A stretch of 50,521 nucleotides of DNA from an uncultured Lachnospiraceae bacterium (GTDB lineage: Bacteria; Bacillota; Clostridia; Lachnospirales; Lachnospiraceae). The stretch spans positions 1-50,521 of the forward strand of contig ONHZ01000049.1 of assembly GCA_900317755.1 (NCBI GenBank). The letters run 5' to 3'. This document shows positions 26,006-34,189 of this stretch, one piece after another. Within the stretch, counting starts at the first letter, position 1, and each line of letters starts with the position of its first letter. Under the pieces are notes generated by a model, which worked only from the letters and a program-made list of their open reading frames with translations, did not search any database and was not told the DNA's origin. The translations under genes and the position numbers were made by a program.

Positions 26006-26380
26006 ATGGCAATGGAAATACATAAGTCAGCAGAAGATTACCTTGAAGCTATGCTCATGCTGAAAGAGGAAAGAGGCTATATCAAATCTGTAAATATCGC
26101 TGAAAAGCTCAATGTCTCAAAGCCTTCCGTCAGCACTGCAGTAAAGCATCTCCGCGAAAATGGATATATTACGATGGACAGGTCCGGCTTCATTACCCTT
26201 ACAGATTCCGGTATGGAAATCGCTTCCAAAATCTACGACCGCCACAAGACGCTCACCGTATTTTTCCAGATGCTCGGTGTTGACAGCGACACCGCGCTTG
26301 ACGATGCCTGCAAGGTCGAGCACGACATCTCTGACCAGACCTTCAAAGCCATCAAAAAACAGATAAAGAAGATGGCATAA
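26006..26380 (+). CDS. DtxR/MntR-family metal-dependent transcriptional regulator
   Basis: 124 residues. The N-terminal winged helix (SAEDYLEAMLMLKEERGYIK, then VNIAEKLNVSKPSVSTAVKHL) and the dimerisation and metal-binding helices (DRHKTLTVFFQMLGV, CKVEHDISDQTFKAI, with E-H ligands) are present. The C-terminal SH3 domain of full DtxR/IdeR proteins is absent, as in MntR-type members. GGGGGT precedes the ATG. It is divergent from the feo operon and is probably its iron-responsive repressor. The last 25 codons and about 25 following bases recur at 31719 beyond the defence island. Confidence 0.9.
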   Translation: MAMEIHKSAEDYLEAMLMLKEERGYIKSVNIAEKLNVSKPSVSTAVKHLRENGYITMDRSGFITLTDSGMEIASKIYDRHKTLTVFFQMLGVDSDTALDDACKVEHDISDQTFKAIKKQIKKMA

Positions 26381-26404
26381 TCGATTACAAAATTGCTTGA
26401 CAAA
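26306..26404 (+). repeat. Left copy of the island-flanking direct repeat (3' end of dtxR)
   Basis: This segment, from GCCTGCAAGG in the dtxR coding end to just past TTGACAAA, aligns with 31719-31816. The first 30 bases are identical, and the rest shows scattered substitutions, many synonymous. It marks the left junction of the defence island. The -35 box of the antitoxin promoter lies inside it. Confidence 0.8.
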
Positions 26405-26426
26405 TAATTAATGTCTAGTGTATTGT
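26397..26426 (+). promoter_or_regulatory. Promoter of the type III antitoxin-toxin locus
   Basis: TTGACA (26397-26402), an 18-base spacer and TATTGT (26421-26426) predict transcription from about 26433, upstream of the antitoxin repeats. The -35 falls in the island-flanking repeat; the right-hand copy reads CTGACA at the same place. Confidence 0.65.
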
Positions 26427-26432
26427 ATTAAT

Positions 26433-26593
26433 AACATCTTTTGATGTTTGGTTACCTTACCATGCAAAATAGAAATGATATCAGATGGGAGCCCTACCAT
26501 ATAAAATAAATGGGAGTTTTATCAGATGGGAGCCCTACCATACAAAATAAATGGGAGTTTTATTAGATGGGATTCTTACCAGCAAAAAGGTAT
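26433..26593 (+). ncRNA. Type III antitoxin RNA (ToxI-like), 41-base tandem repeats
   Basis: Two near-identical 41-base units lie head to tail, 26480-26520 and 26521-26561, differing at one base. A degenerate unit precedes them (about 26442-26479, sharing TTACCATGCAAAATA) and a partial one follows (26562-26590, starting ATTAGATGGG). Each unit contains ATGGGAGCCCTACCAT and a later AATGGGAG, able to form the short pairings of an H-type pseudoknot. Promoter, repeats, terminator and toxin in that order is the hallmark of ToxIN/AbiQ/CptIN systems. In these the repeat RNA is cut by the toxin into units that bind and inhibit it. The exact RNA ends are estimates. Confidence 0.85.
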
Positions 26594-26630
26594 TAGCGAG
26601 CTATATATTATGTAGCTCGCTATTTCTTTA
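26594..26630 (+). terminator. Leaky terminator between antitoxin RNA and toxin gene
   Basis: A perfect 10-bp stem, TAGCGAGCTA (26594-26603) with TAGCTCGCTA (26613-26622), has a 9-base loop and is followed by TTTCTTT. In type III systems such a terminator sets a high ratio of antitoxin RNA to toxin mRNA. Confidence 0.85.
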
Positions 26631-26641
26631 AGGAATTATTT

Positions 26642-27203
26642 ATGCAGGAATTAAATTTTTATTATATCAGCATAAAATACATTAGGGATTTATCAAAGCT
26701 TGATGACAATGTTATGTCAATTTCTCCACAAAGAGGGAAGCAGAATAGACCTTTTGTAGGGATTATTGTCCTTTTGTTTGAATGAAAGGCAATACTGCAT
26801 TCCTCTTACTTCTCCGAAGGATAAATTTAAGAATAAGAAGAGTCAAATTGATTTTATTAAGATATTTGACGAAAATATCAAAGAAGATAATGGCACATAT
26901 AAGCTGATTGGTGTACTGAATATTAATAATATGATACCGGTTACAAAACAGGTTATTCAAAAGGTTAATTTGAAAGTTAATAAAAGTGATAGTCAAGAAG
27001 AAAAACGGCATAAGCAGTTGATGCAAAATCAGATAAAATGGTGCAGAAAACATTCAGATGTGATTATCAACAGAGCAAATAAAGTCTATGACTTGGTTGT
27101 AAATCATCCTGAAAAGAATAGAAATCTAACTAAAAGATCTTCAAAATTTAAGGAATTGGAGTTAATAGCTGATAAATATAATAAAACAGATACTGAGGAT
27201 TAA
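26642..27203 (+). pseudogene. ToxN/AbiQ-family type III toxin endoribonuclease, one-base frameshift
   Basis: The first frame starts at an ATG with AAGGAA upstream and reads MQELNFYYISIKYIRDLSKL, then QNRPFVGIIVLLFE and a TGA at 26783. The next frame, open through 27203, continues the family sequence from NERQYCIPLTSPKDKFKNKK to NNMIPV and beyond. Removing one T from the TTT at 26777-26779 joins the halves as IIVLLNERQYCIPL, giving about 186 residues, the size of AbiQ or ToxN (about 170). The protein cleaves RNA and is inhibited by the upstream repeat RNA in the family. The break could be inactivation, phase variation, frameshifting during translation, or a sequencing error. It ends five bases before the restriction enzyme gene. 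Confidence 0.85.
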
Positions 27204-27208
27204 TATTT

Positions 27209-30200
27209 ATGATTAATAAATCCAATTTAAAAGACTTGCTTGACGCATTACACTTTGTGAAAATTTCAACAAACATATATGAGAAAAACTACCCTAATTT
27301 TGACTGTACCATAAGTATTGATACAAAAAATGAAAAAATCATATACCCAGAAGATAAGGGAATGAAAATAGACCGCCATACGACAGACAATTTTTCAGCA
27401 AATGAAAACTATGTTGTCTTGGAATGTGTTGACAGACTTCTTACAAAAGGATATCGCCCTGAAGATATTGAGCTTGAAAAGAAATGGTCTCTTGGACATA
27501 TGGTTTCTGGTGGAGAAGATAGTGGATTTGCCGATATCTGTGTGCATGGAGAAGATGGTAAGGTCCTTTTTATTATCGAGTGTAAAACAGAAGGAAAAGA
27601 ATATTCTAAGGAGCTAAAAAATACTGAAAACTATGGCGGTCAGCTATTTACATATTGGCAGCAGGAAAGAAACTGCAATTATCTTGTACTGTATGCATCA
27701 AAACTTTCAGGAAACAACATTAGTTATGATACTGAAAGTGTAGATTGCAGCGATGATCCAAATATATTAACACTTGCAAAAAAAGATGATTCTATCCACC
27801 TTTACAAAGATGCTAACACCGTTGAAGAATTATATGAATGCTGGGATGAAACATACGAAAAACGGTTTTGCGGAGATGTAATATTTCGTGATGATTCTGT
27901 TGCTTATAATATTGGTGTTAAACCGCTTAGAAAATGCGATCTAAAAGATTTCAGTGAAAATGACAAAATCGTCAATAAATTTGAAGAAATCCTGCGACAC
28001 AACAATGTGTCAGATAAGGAAAATGCATTTAATAGATTAATTGCTTTGTTTATCTGCAAGCTTGTAGATGAAATTCAAAAGGGAGAAAACGATGAGGTAG
28101 ATTTCCAATATAAAGTGGGAACCGATACTTACGAATCTCTTCAAGACAGACTTCAACGCCTTCATAAAGAAGGTATGGAAAAGTTTATGCGTGAAGAAAT
28201 TTTTTATGTCCCAGACACTTATGCAGAAGACTTAGTTCAACAGTATTCTGGTTACAAAAGAAAAAATATGATTGAAGATTTAAAGAAAACAATCAGAATA
28301 CTGAAATTTTATTCAAACAATGATTTTGCATTTAAAGATGTTCATAATGAGGAATTGTTCTACCAGAATGGCAAAATCGTAGTTGAAGTCGTTCAGCTTT
28401 TTGAACCATTTAGAATTATTGGTTCAAAGGATGTACAGATGTTGGGAGACCTTTTTGAACAGCTTCTTAATAAGGGTTTTAAACAGAACGAAGGACAGTT
28501 TTTTACACCAATTCCTATTACAAGGTTTATCTGGGACAGCTTGCCTGTTAAAGATTACATAAAAAAAGACGAGGGCTTAGAATATCCCAGAATCATAGAT
28601 TATGCCTGTGGCGCAGGACATTTTTTAACTCAGGGAGTAGAAGCTGTAAATGCAGCTGTTAAATCGCTTGAACCTGAGATAAATACGAATCGAAAATGGG
28701 TTGAAAACAAAGTTTACGGTATCGAAAAAGATTACCGTCTTGCTCGTGTATCAAAAATTTCTCTCTTTATGCATGGCGCAGGGGATGCTAATATTATTTT
28801 TGGTGATGGTCTGGAAAACTATGCTGATAAAGGGATTACACCTGAATCATTTGATATTCTTGTTGCTAACCCGCCTTATTCTGTAAAGGCATTTAAAAGC
28901 CATATGAAGCTAAAAGATAATGATTTTAATCTTCTAGCAAAAATCACCAATGACGGTTCAGAAATTGAAACTTTATTCGTAGAAAGAATCTCTCAACTTT
29001 TAAAACCAAATGGAATTGCTGCAGTTATTCTGCCTTCTTCTATACTAAGTAACGATTCTGGAAGCTATACTGGAGCACGTGAAGAGTTGCTTCAGCATTT
29101 TTTCATTCGTGCGATTACATGTTTTGGCAGTAAAACCTTCGGTGCAACAGGAACAAATACTGTAGTCTTATTTTTGCAAAAAATAGATGAGCCTCCTGTA
29201 CGTTTTAAGCTGGTTGAAGATAGTGCCAATGCTATATTATCTGGAAAACCTCTCTCAAATTGGGAGGATGAACAAATCTTTGAGATGTATCTTTCTGAAA
29301 CAGACGCTGATGAAGAATTTTATAAGTCCTTGATTCAAGAGTCAGAAGCATATGATTATTTTGAAGGTGATAAATATTTAAAAAATTATATTCCAGCGTT
29401 CAAAGATCTTCCAGATGTAAAGAACAAATTAAGGCAGAAAACATTTCAAAAATTAAGTGACGAGGAAAAGAATACATGGCTAAATCAGCGATTCTATTCT
29501 TTTGTCAAAGAGCACGAAAAAGAAAAACTTATGTACTTTGCCATGATCTATCAGCAAACTGTACTCATTATCACTTCTCCTGCAGATAACGCCGAACAGA
29601 AGATTTTCTTGGGATATGATTGGAGCAATAGAAAAGGGAGCGAAGGTATTGTCATTAATACGCCTGGTGGTAAGCTGTATGATGATAAGGACAGATTTGC
29701 TGATAATACCATTTCTGGAATGATTCGCAATTCTTTTAAAGAAAAAGAAATGTCTGTTCCAGAATATAAAGAATATTATCGATATGCAAACCTTAAAGAT
29801 ATGATTGATTTTTCGAGGGTGGAATTCAATAAAGCAATTAAGACGACTTCATACAAAAAATTTGAAATTAACAGCAAATATCCTTTAATCCAGATAGATA
29901 AATTAGTTAATACTATTGGCGGGCTATGGACTGGAGAAAAACCGCCTTTTAAGAAAGTAAATGTTATTCGAAATACAAATTTTCGTATGGATGGCTCTCT
30001 AGATCTACATGATATCGCAAATATTGAAGTTGAAGAAGCGGCATATTCTAATAGAACATTACAACGAGGCGATATTATTATTGAAAAATCAGGAGGAAGT
30101 GAAACTCAAGCTGTAGGAAGAGTAGTTTATTTTAATCTAACTCAGACAGATTATTCATTTTCAAATTTTACTACTAGATTAAGAGTAATTAACCCATCTA

Positions 30201-30979
30201 TACTACCAAAATACTTGTTTTTGGTATTAAATGCTTGTTATCATATGGGCTTCACATGGGAATTTCAACATGGTTCAAGCGGCTTAAAAAATTTAAATTT
30301 ACCATGTTATCTAGCAAATAAAATCCCTGTTCCTCCACTAGACATTCAGCAAAAACTAGTGGATGAATGCTCTATTATTGATAAAGAATATAGTATTACG
30401 CAAAATAAGATAGAAGAGTATAAGACAACGATTGAAAATATGTTTTCTGATATTAATAGAAAAAGTTCTCACACCGTTCGCCTTGATTCATCTGATTTAT
30501 TTTCCATCGGTATTGGGCGTAGAATATTAAAGAAACAAATTACAGAAAATGGCATTCCAATATACAGTGCAAATGTAAATAAACCCTTCGGTCATATAGA
30601 AAGTACATTTTTTGAAGATTATTCTGTCGGTACAGTAATATGGGGTATTGATGGTGATTGGGATGTAAATTACATTCCTCCTGAAACGCCTTTTTATCCA
30701 ACAGATCATTGCGGTACACTGCGTGTGCTCACTGACAAAATCAATGAACATTATATCGCTTTTGCTTTAAAAGAAGAGGGAAAACACCAGCGATTTACTC
30801 GCTCTAATCGAGCATCAACTGACCGCATAAAATCCTTACATCTTACACTTCCTGATAAAGAGCAGCAGGACAAGTTTATTGATAAAGTAAACGATATTGA
30901 AGCAAAAATATCTGCACTTGAAGATGAATATATAGATATCAATGATAGAAAACAGGAAATATTAAAAAAATATTTATGA
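27209..30979 (+). CDS. Single-chain restriction-modification-specificity enzyme (AloI-like type IIB/IIG)
   Basis: 1256 residues. The N-terminal PD-(D/E)xK nuclease has D109 in GFADICV and E124/K126 in FIIECK. A helical connector precedes the N6-adenine methylase: QFFTPIPITRF, motif I DYACGAGHFL near residue 465 and motif IV NPPY near 555. Two HsdS-like target recognition domains follow, one from about 890 and one from about 1088. Each ends in a coiled-coil spacer (QQKLVDECSIIDKEY and EQQDKFIDKVNDIEAKISAL). There is no helicase domain, so this is not type I. The size and layout match AloI-like enzymes that recognise a split site and cut on both sides. Five bases separate it from the toxin gene, implying one operon. 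Confidence 0.9.
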   Translation: MINKSNLKDLLDALHFVKISTNIYEKNYPNFDCTISIDTKNEKIIYPEDKGMKIDRHTTDNFSANENYVVLECVDRLLTKGYRPEDIELEKKWSLGHMVSGGEDSGFADICVHGEDGKVLFIIECKTEGKEYSKELKNTENYGGQLFTYWQQERNCNYLVLYASKLSGNNISYDTESVDCSDDPNILTLAKKDDSIHLYKDANTVEELYECWDETYEKRFCGDVIFRDDSVAYNIGVKPLRKCDLKDFSENDKIVNKFEEILRHNNVSDKENAFNRLIALFICKLVDEIQKGENDEVDFQYKVGTDTYESLQDRLQRLHKEGMEKFMREEIFYVPDTYAEDLVQQYSGYKRKNMIEDLKKTIRILKFYSNNDFAFKDVHNEELFYQNGKIVVEVVQLFEPFRIIGSKDVQMLGDLFEQLLNKGFKQNEGQFFTPIPITRFIWDSLPVKDYIKKDEGLEYPRIIDYACGAGHFLTQGVEAVNAAVKSLEPEINTNRKWVENKVYGIEKDYRLARVSKISLFMHGAGDANIIFGDGLENYADKGITPESFDILVANPPYSVKAFKSHMKLKDNDFNLLAKITNDGSEIETLFVERISQLLKPNGIAAVILPSSILSNDSGSYTGAREELLQHFFIRAITCFGSKTFGATGTNTVVLFLQKIDEPPVRFKLVEDSANAILSGKPLSNWEDEQIFEMYLSETDADEEFYKSLIQESEAYDYFEGDKYLKNYIPAFKDLPDVKNKLRQKTFQKLSDEEKNTWLNQRFYSFVKEHEKEKLMYFAMIYQQTVLIITSPADNAEQKIFLGYDWSNRKGSEGIVINTPGGKLYDDKDRFADNTISGMIRNSFKEKEMSVPEYKEYYRYANLKDMIDFSRVEFNKAIKTTSYKKFEINSKYPLIQIDKLVNTIGGLWTGEKPPFKKVNVIRNTNFRMDGSLDLHDIANIEVEEAAYSNRTLQRGDIIIEKSGGSETQAVGRVVYFNLTQTDYSFSNFTTRLRVINPSILPKYLFLVLNACYHMGFTWEFQHGSSGLKNLNLPCYLANKIPVPPLDIQQKLVDECSIIDKEYSITQNKIEEYKTTIENMFSDINRKSSHTVRLDSSDLFSIGIGRRILKKQITENGIPIYSANVNKPFGHIESTFFEDYSVGTVIWGIDGDWDVNYIPPETPFYPTDHCGTLRVLTDKINEHYIAFALKEEGKHQRFTRSNRASTDRIKSLHLTLPDKEQQDKFIDKVNDIEAKISALEDEYIDINDRKQEILKKYL

Positions 30980-31533
30980 TGATAAGTAATTATTCACCAG
31001 AACAAAATAAAAACTACTCAATAACTGATGAAGAAAGGTTATGTTCCTCATTAACTGTAACATTATGCTCAAATGGCTGTCTTAGCGGTCCACATTTATT
31101 AGAAATAGAATATATATTTCAAAATACAAAGATAAAAATAACAATAGAACAAAATGGAATACGTATCATTACCCTTATTACAAACAGACCTATTAAAATG
31201 AAGATTCTATGGAATTTTAACTGTCAATTGGAAAAATTTTTTGTACTGCTTGATGGTCAATTTTATTTGATAAAAAATATGACATTTTCAGGTAATGATT
31301 GTACCAAATCTGAATATGATACTTATGCATCCGTATATTTAGCAGGCAGACCTGATTATTGTAAAACCGACTCTTTATACTGTCATGCACAACATAGTTT
31401 CCTAAAATTTGATGCAATACTATCTCCAGATTTGTTGGCAAAATGGTTTTCTATGCAGGAAGAACTAGATATAGTTAATCAAATTTTATTATATAATATG
31501 ACCTATATAAGGAAAAAATTATATCTTCCGTAA
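30976..31533 (+). CDS. Unknown island protein, probably truncated
   Basis: A 185-residue protein that I do not recognise. Its ATG overlaps the stop of the restriction enzyme gene by 4 bases, so it is translationally coupled to it. No membrane segments or catalytic motif stand out; a segment ILWNFNCQLEKFFVLLDGQ is hydrophobic and aromatic. After the stop, a neighbouring frame reads on as KIISSVKEWNKWKGILDSFL for about 25 codons, and inserting one A in the A6 run near 31511 would join it. The frame may therefore be broken, and the real protein longer at its C-terminus before the island edge near 31718. A part in the defence operon is likely from position only. Confidence 0.6.
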   Translation: MMISNYSPEQNKNYSITDEERLCSSLTVTLCSNGCLSGPHLLEIEYIFQNTKIKITIEQNGIRIITLITNRPIKMKILWNFNCQLEKFFVLLDGQFYLIKNMTFSGNDCTKSEYDTYASVYLAGRPDYCKTDSLYCHAQHSFLKFDAILSPDLLAKWFSMQEELDIVNQILLYNMTYIRKKLYLP

Positions 31534-31718
31534 AAGAATGGAATAAATGGAAAGGAATTTTAGATTCTTTTTTATTAAATCTAAAATAATTAAGTAATCT
31601 TTCACAAATAGACATCAAAGTATATGACATAACAAGTATATATTATCAATGTATTCATTCAATCATATGAAAAGCTCCATTACATTGAGATCTCCATATC
31701 ACTACTTCTCTTGTCGAC

Positions 31719-31816
31719 GCCTGCAAGGTCGAGCACGACATCTCTGACAAAATCTTCAAAGCCATCAAAAAGCAGATAAAGAAGATATCATAAGTAAGTA
31801 AAAATTGCCTGACAAT
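31719..31816 (+). repeat. Right copy of the island-flanking direct repeat (dtxR 3'-end fragment)
   Basis: Encodes DACKVEHDISDKIFKAI and on to KKIS with a stop at 31792-31794, the last 25 codons of a dtxR gene without its front. The similarity to 26306-26404 starts abruptly at GCCTGCAAGG and runs past the stop (AAATTGCCTGACA). It marks the right junction of the island. It carries about ten substitutions relative to the left copy, so it was not made by a recent simple duplication. Confidence 0.8.
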
Positions 31817-31870
31817 AACAGTATTCCTGAAAAGTGGCAATGACGACTGATGCCCGATGTCGCAGTTCCA

Positions 31871-33262
31871 TCAATTTAATTTAATCACAGTCGTCTTTGA
31901 CTTTGGGTTTCCATCCCGATAGATCTTGCCTTCATTCATCAGCGGATTTATAACATTTTTTAAAAAGGAAGTTCTGCTATTATACCCCATTATTTCCTGA
32001 AGCTCCTTAATAGGCATTGGTCCTTCAGATTTTAGAACTTCCAAGACTTTCTCCTTATATGACAGATTTATTTTTGAATCATTATGATCATTTTCTTTAT
32101 ATAATTTGTCAAAAAGCCTCAGATCAAGAAATCCCGGATATATCAATACTCCTGGCTGAAGTTCATCTGGACAGTCACTGTAGCTTGTAATCATTGCCTG
32201 AAAGCCGGTGCCGCTTCTTTCCATTAAGTCAGCAACATCAAGGCAGGCAGCAATGATTGAGTTTCTTCTAATAGAAGGAATACTCCCAGCTGGATATTGT
32301 GAATAATCTTTAGGCAAAAGCCATGAGCCGGGAGAAACGATATCGATCCTATTGTCATAAATATCCACATCTATCTGGGTTCCGGCAATAGAATAATCTC
32401 TGTGCGCAATAGCGTTTACCAGTGCCTCACGAACAGCCTCTTTTGGATATGCTCTTATTTCCTCTCTGCCTCCATTTGATGCTTTCTTCCAGCCAGTTTT
32501 TGTATTTCTTTCAATAAAATGAAGCGCATTAAGAAATACTTCAGCAAGACAGCCTTTAAACCTGCCATTATCTATTACAGTTCCAGCCTTGTTTAAGCCC
32601 TTCCATAATCTGCAGCAAATCATGGTGTCATCACTGTCATAATCATCCTTAAACATAATTAGGCCAGACTTTGCAAAGCCTTCTTTTGAAACGATCTCTT
32701 CATTCTGTAATTCCTTCACTGTAGGGGCTGAAGAATCATTTCTAAACTCCCTGCAGAGAGCAAGATATTTTGTCCATTTTTTCCCGTCATATTTTACATC
32801 GCTTGTTTCATTATCAATTCCATATTTTCTTTTAGATAATGAAATAATATCCTCTGGGCTCGCGGGAGTAGAATTGCCATCTCCTTTTACATAAACAGTT
32901 TCTTTGTAATCTCCGTCACGAAGTCTCACAACTGATTCTGAAGGAAGTACCTGTACGCCTAATACGAACTTCTCTGCATTGTCATCAGTGCTTCTTAGCA
33001 AGTATTTTATCTTTGCATGAGGAAAAATATTTCTGTCATTTACTATGGAAATCAGATTCTTTGTCTTATCAATATCATCCAGAGACAGACCAAAAGCCTC
33101 GCCATCATTTGAAACGCCTACAAATATTGTCCCTCCATCATCATTAGCGAAGGCAACTATGGTTTTCACCCATTTGACAGGCTTATCCTTACTTAGCTCA
33201 GCTTTAAATTCATATTTTTTATCTTCTAATATGACATCTGGAAATAATTCGTTTATCTTCAT
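31871..33262 (-). CDS. AlbA_2 (Schlafen-type) / HATPase_c_4 / winged-helix regulator
   Basis: About 463 residues. The N-terminal AlbA_2 domain (residues about 10-130) shows YEFKAELSKDKPVKWVKTIV and FANDDGGTIFVGVSNDGEAF. The middle HATPase_c_4 domain shows EAVREALVNAIAHRDYSIAG, DNRIDIVSPG and RSGTGFQAM. The C-terminal winged helix is YKEKVLEVLKSEGPMPIKEL. Such proteins are annotated as ATP-binding or RecG-like transcriptional regulators; their biochemistry is poorly known. I use the ATG at 33262, because the earlier ATG at 33277 lies inside the iteron array. Seven phased ATCATT repeats directly upstream suggest autoregulation. Confidence 0.82.
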   Translation of the reverse strand: MKINELFPDVILEDKKYEFKAELSKDKPVKWVKTIVAFANDDGGTIFVGVSNDGEAFGLSLDDIDKTKNLISIVNDRNIFPHAKIKYLLRSTDDNAEKFVLGVQVLPSESVVRLRDGDYKETVYVKGDGNSTPASPEDIISLSKRKYGIDNETSDVKYDGKKWTKYLALCREFRNDSSAPTVKELQNEEIVSKEGFAKSGLIMFKDDYDSDDTMICCRLWKGLNKAGTVIDNGRFKGCLAEVFLNALHFIERNTKTGWKKASNGGREEIRAYPKEAVREALVNAIAHRDYSIAGTQIDVDIYDNRIDIVSPGSWLLPKDYSQYPAGSIPSIRRNSIIAACLDVADLMERSGTGFQAMITSYSDCPDELQPGVLIYPGFLDLRLFDKLYKENDHNDSKINLSYKEKVLEVLKSEGPMPIKELQEIMGYNSRTSFLKNVINPLMNEGKIYRDGNPKSKTTVIKLN

Positions 33263-33272
33263 AGCACACCGC

Positions 33273-33342
33273 ATCATTACTTATCATTGTTTATCATTAC
33301 TCCATCATTATTTATCATTATCTGATCATTGTCAATCATTAT
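33273..33342. repeat. Seven helically phased ATCATT iterons upstream of the AlbA_2 gene
   Basis: ATCATT occurs at 33273, 33283, 33293, 33304, 33314, 33325 and 33335, with spacings of 10, 10, 11, 10, 11 and 10 bases. That is one copy per helical turn on the same face of the DNA. The array starts 11 bases from the probable start codon of the regulator gene. A related array of four lies at 37738. Confidence 0.85.
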
Positions 33343-33423
33343 TTATTAAATCAGCAAGTACCACGCTGCCTTTAGGCGGTGGGGCACTTCACAAATTTCT
33401 TTTATACCCAAATAGTCATAATA

Positions 33424-33467
33424 AACCGGGGCAGCTTATGAACAATCGTATAAGCTGCCCGGTTTTA
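33424..33467 (-). terminator. Ferritin gene terminator
   Basis: CCGGGGCAGCTTAT (33426-33439) pairs with ATAAGCTGCCCGG (33450-33462) and is followed by TTTATTAT on the minus strand, 26 bases after the ferritin stop. It is nearly symmetric and would also work on the plus strand. Confidence 0.85.
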
Positions 33468-33492
33468 TTGATCATATTGTGTAATTACTGAA

Positions 33493-34005
33493 TTAAAGTA
33501 CAAGCGAAGGTGCTGTATAAACCCTTGCAAGAAGCTCCTGATTTAATGCATAAAGTCCTTTTGGATCATGGCCGAAAAGCTCGAATTTCTTGATGAGATC
33601 ATCAGCATTTTTCTCTTCCTCGCCCTGTTCCTTTACGAACCAGTCAAAGCACTGCATTGTGCGGAAATCATCAACTTCCTTTGCTGCCTTGTAGATCCCA
33701 TTGATCAGGCTTGTTACATACTGCTCATGCTTTAACCCTTCATTCAATGGATCAATCAGTTCCTTTAATTCCTTGTCAGGCTTTGGTATTTCCTCAAAAT
33801 CGACCTTCTCACCGTTATTGTGAAGATAAGTACGCATCAGCATCGCATGGTCTCTCTCTTCCTGGGCCTGGATGTCATACCAGTGCACGAAGCCATCAAG
33901 TCCTTTTTCCTCATAAAAATTGGCAAAGTCAAGATAAAGATATCCTGAATAAAATTCCTTTGCAATCTGCGTATTAATGAGATCTCTTACTTTTTTATCT
34001 AACAT
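33493..34005 (-). CDS. ftnA: Ferritin (iron storage)
   Basis: 170 residues of a bacterial non-haem ferritin. Ferroxidase ligands are visible in AKEFYSGYLYLDFANFYEEK, QAQEERDHAMLM (E-x-x-H) and VKEQGEEEKNADDLI. It stores iron as ferric oxide in a 24-subunit shell. GGAGGTAG precedes the ATG. A perfect TTAGC-GAAA-GCTAA palindrome 27 bases upstream of the start may be a metal-responsive operator. Confidence 0.95.
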   Translation of the reverse strand: MLDKKVRDLINTQIAKEFYSGYLYLDFANFYEEKGLDGFVHWYDIQAQEERDHAMLMRTYLHNNGEKVDFEEIPKPDKELKELIDPLNEGLKHEQYVTSLINGIYKAAKEVDDFRTMQCFDWFVKEQGEEEKNADDLIKKFELFGHDPKGLYALNQELLARVYTAPSLVL

Positions 34006-34031
34006 GTTCTACCTCCAAAAAAATATATTTG

Positions 34032-34045
34032 TTAGCTTTCGCTAA
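34032..34045. promoter_or_regulatory. TTAGC/GCTAA palindrome upstream of ferritin
   Basis: TTAGC (34032-34036) and GCTAA (34041-34045) form a perfect inverted repeat around four bases, between a weak promoter and the ferritin start. TTAG/CTAA arms are shared with the sites at feo and dtxR. A DtxR-type metal regulator is the likely ligand, by inference. Confidence 0.5.
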
Positions 34046-34189
34046 TAACAATTACGGTATCACAATCAGATAAAAAGTCAAATGAAGAAATTGTGAAAAA
34101 ACTAATGACCTCTAAAAAAATAATATATCATTTCTTCCCCACAAGAAGTTTTGAGCCGGTAAGCATATAGTTCTTGGCTTCCTTCCTGT

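Noticed and set aside
26480-26590. Tandem 41-base repeats as a CRISPR array
   Set aside because: The units abut without spacers, and a terminator and a ToxN-like gene follow directly; no cas genes are present.
26766-27203. The 145-codon frame as a complete gene starting at TTG
   Set aside because: No ribosome binding site, and the preceding frame supplies the missing family N-terminus, so it is the second half of one gene.
31655-31840. A minus-strand ORF over the dtxR-end fragment
   Set aside because: The plus-strand frame matches the DtxR C-terminus codon by codon; the opposite frame has no family match.
33273-33342. ATCATT array as a replication origin iteron set
   Set aside because: No replication protein, partition genes or DnaA boxes nearby; it abuts the start of a regulator gene, so an operator is more likely.
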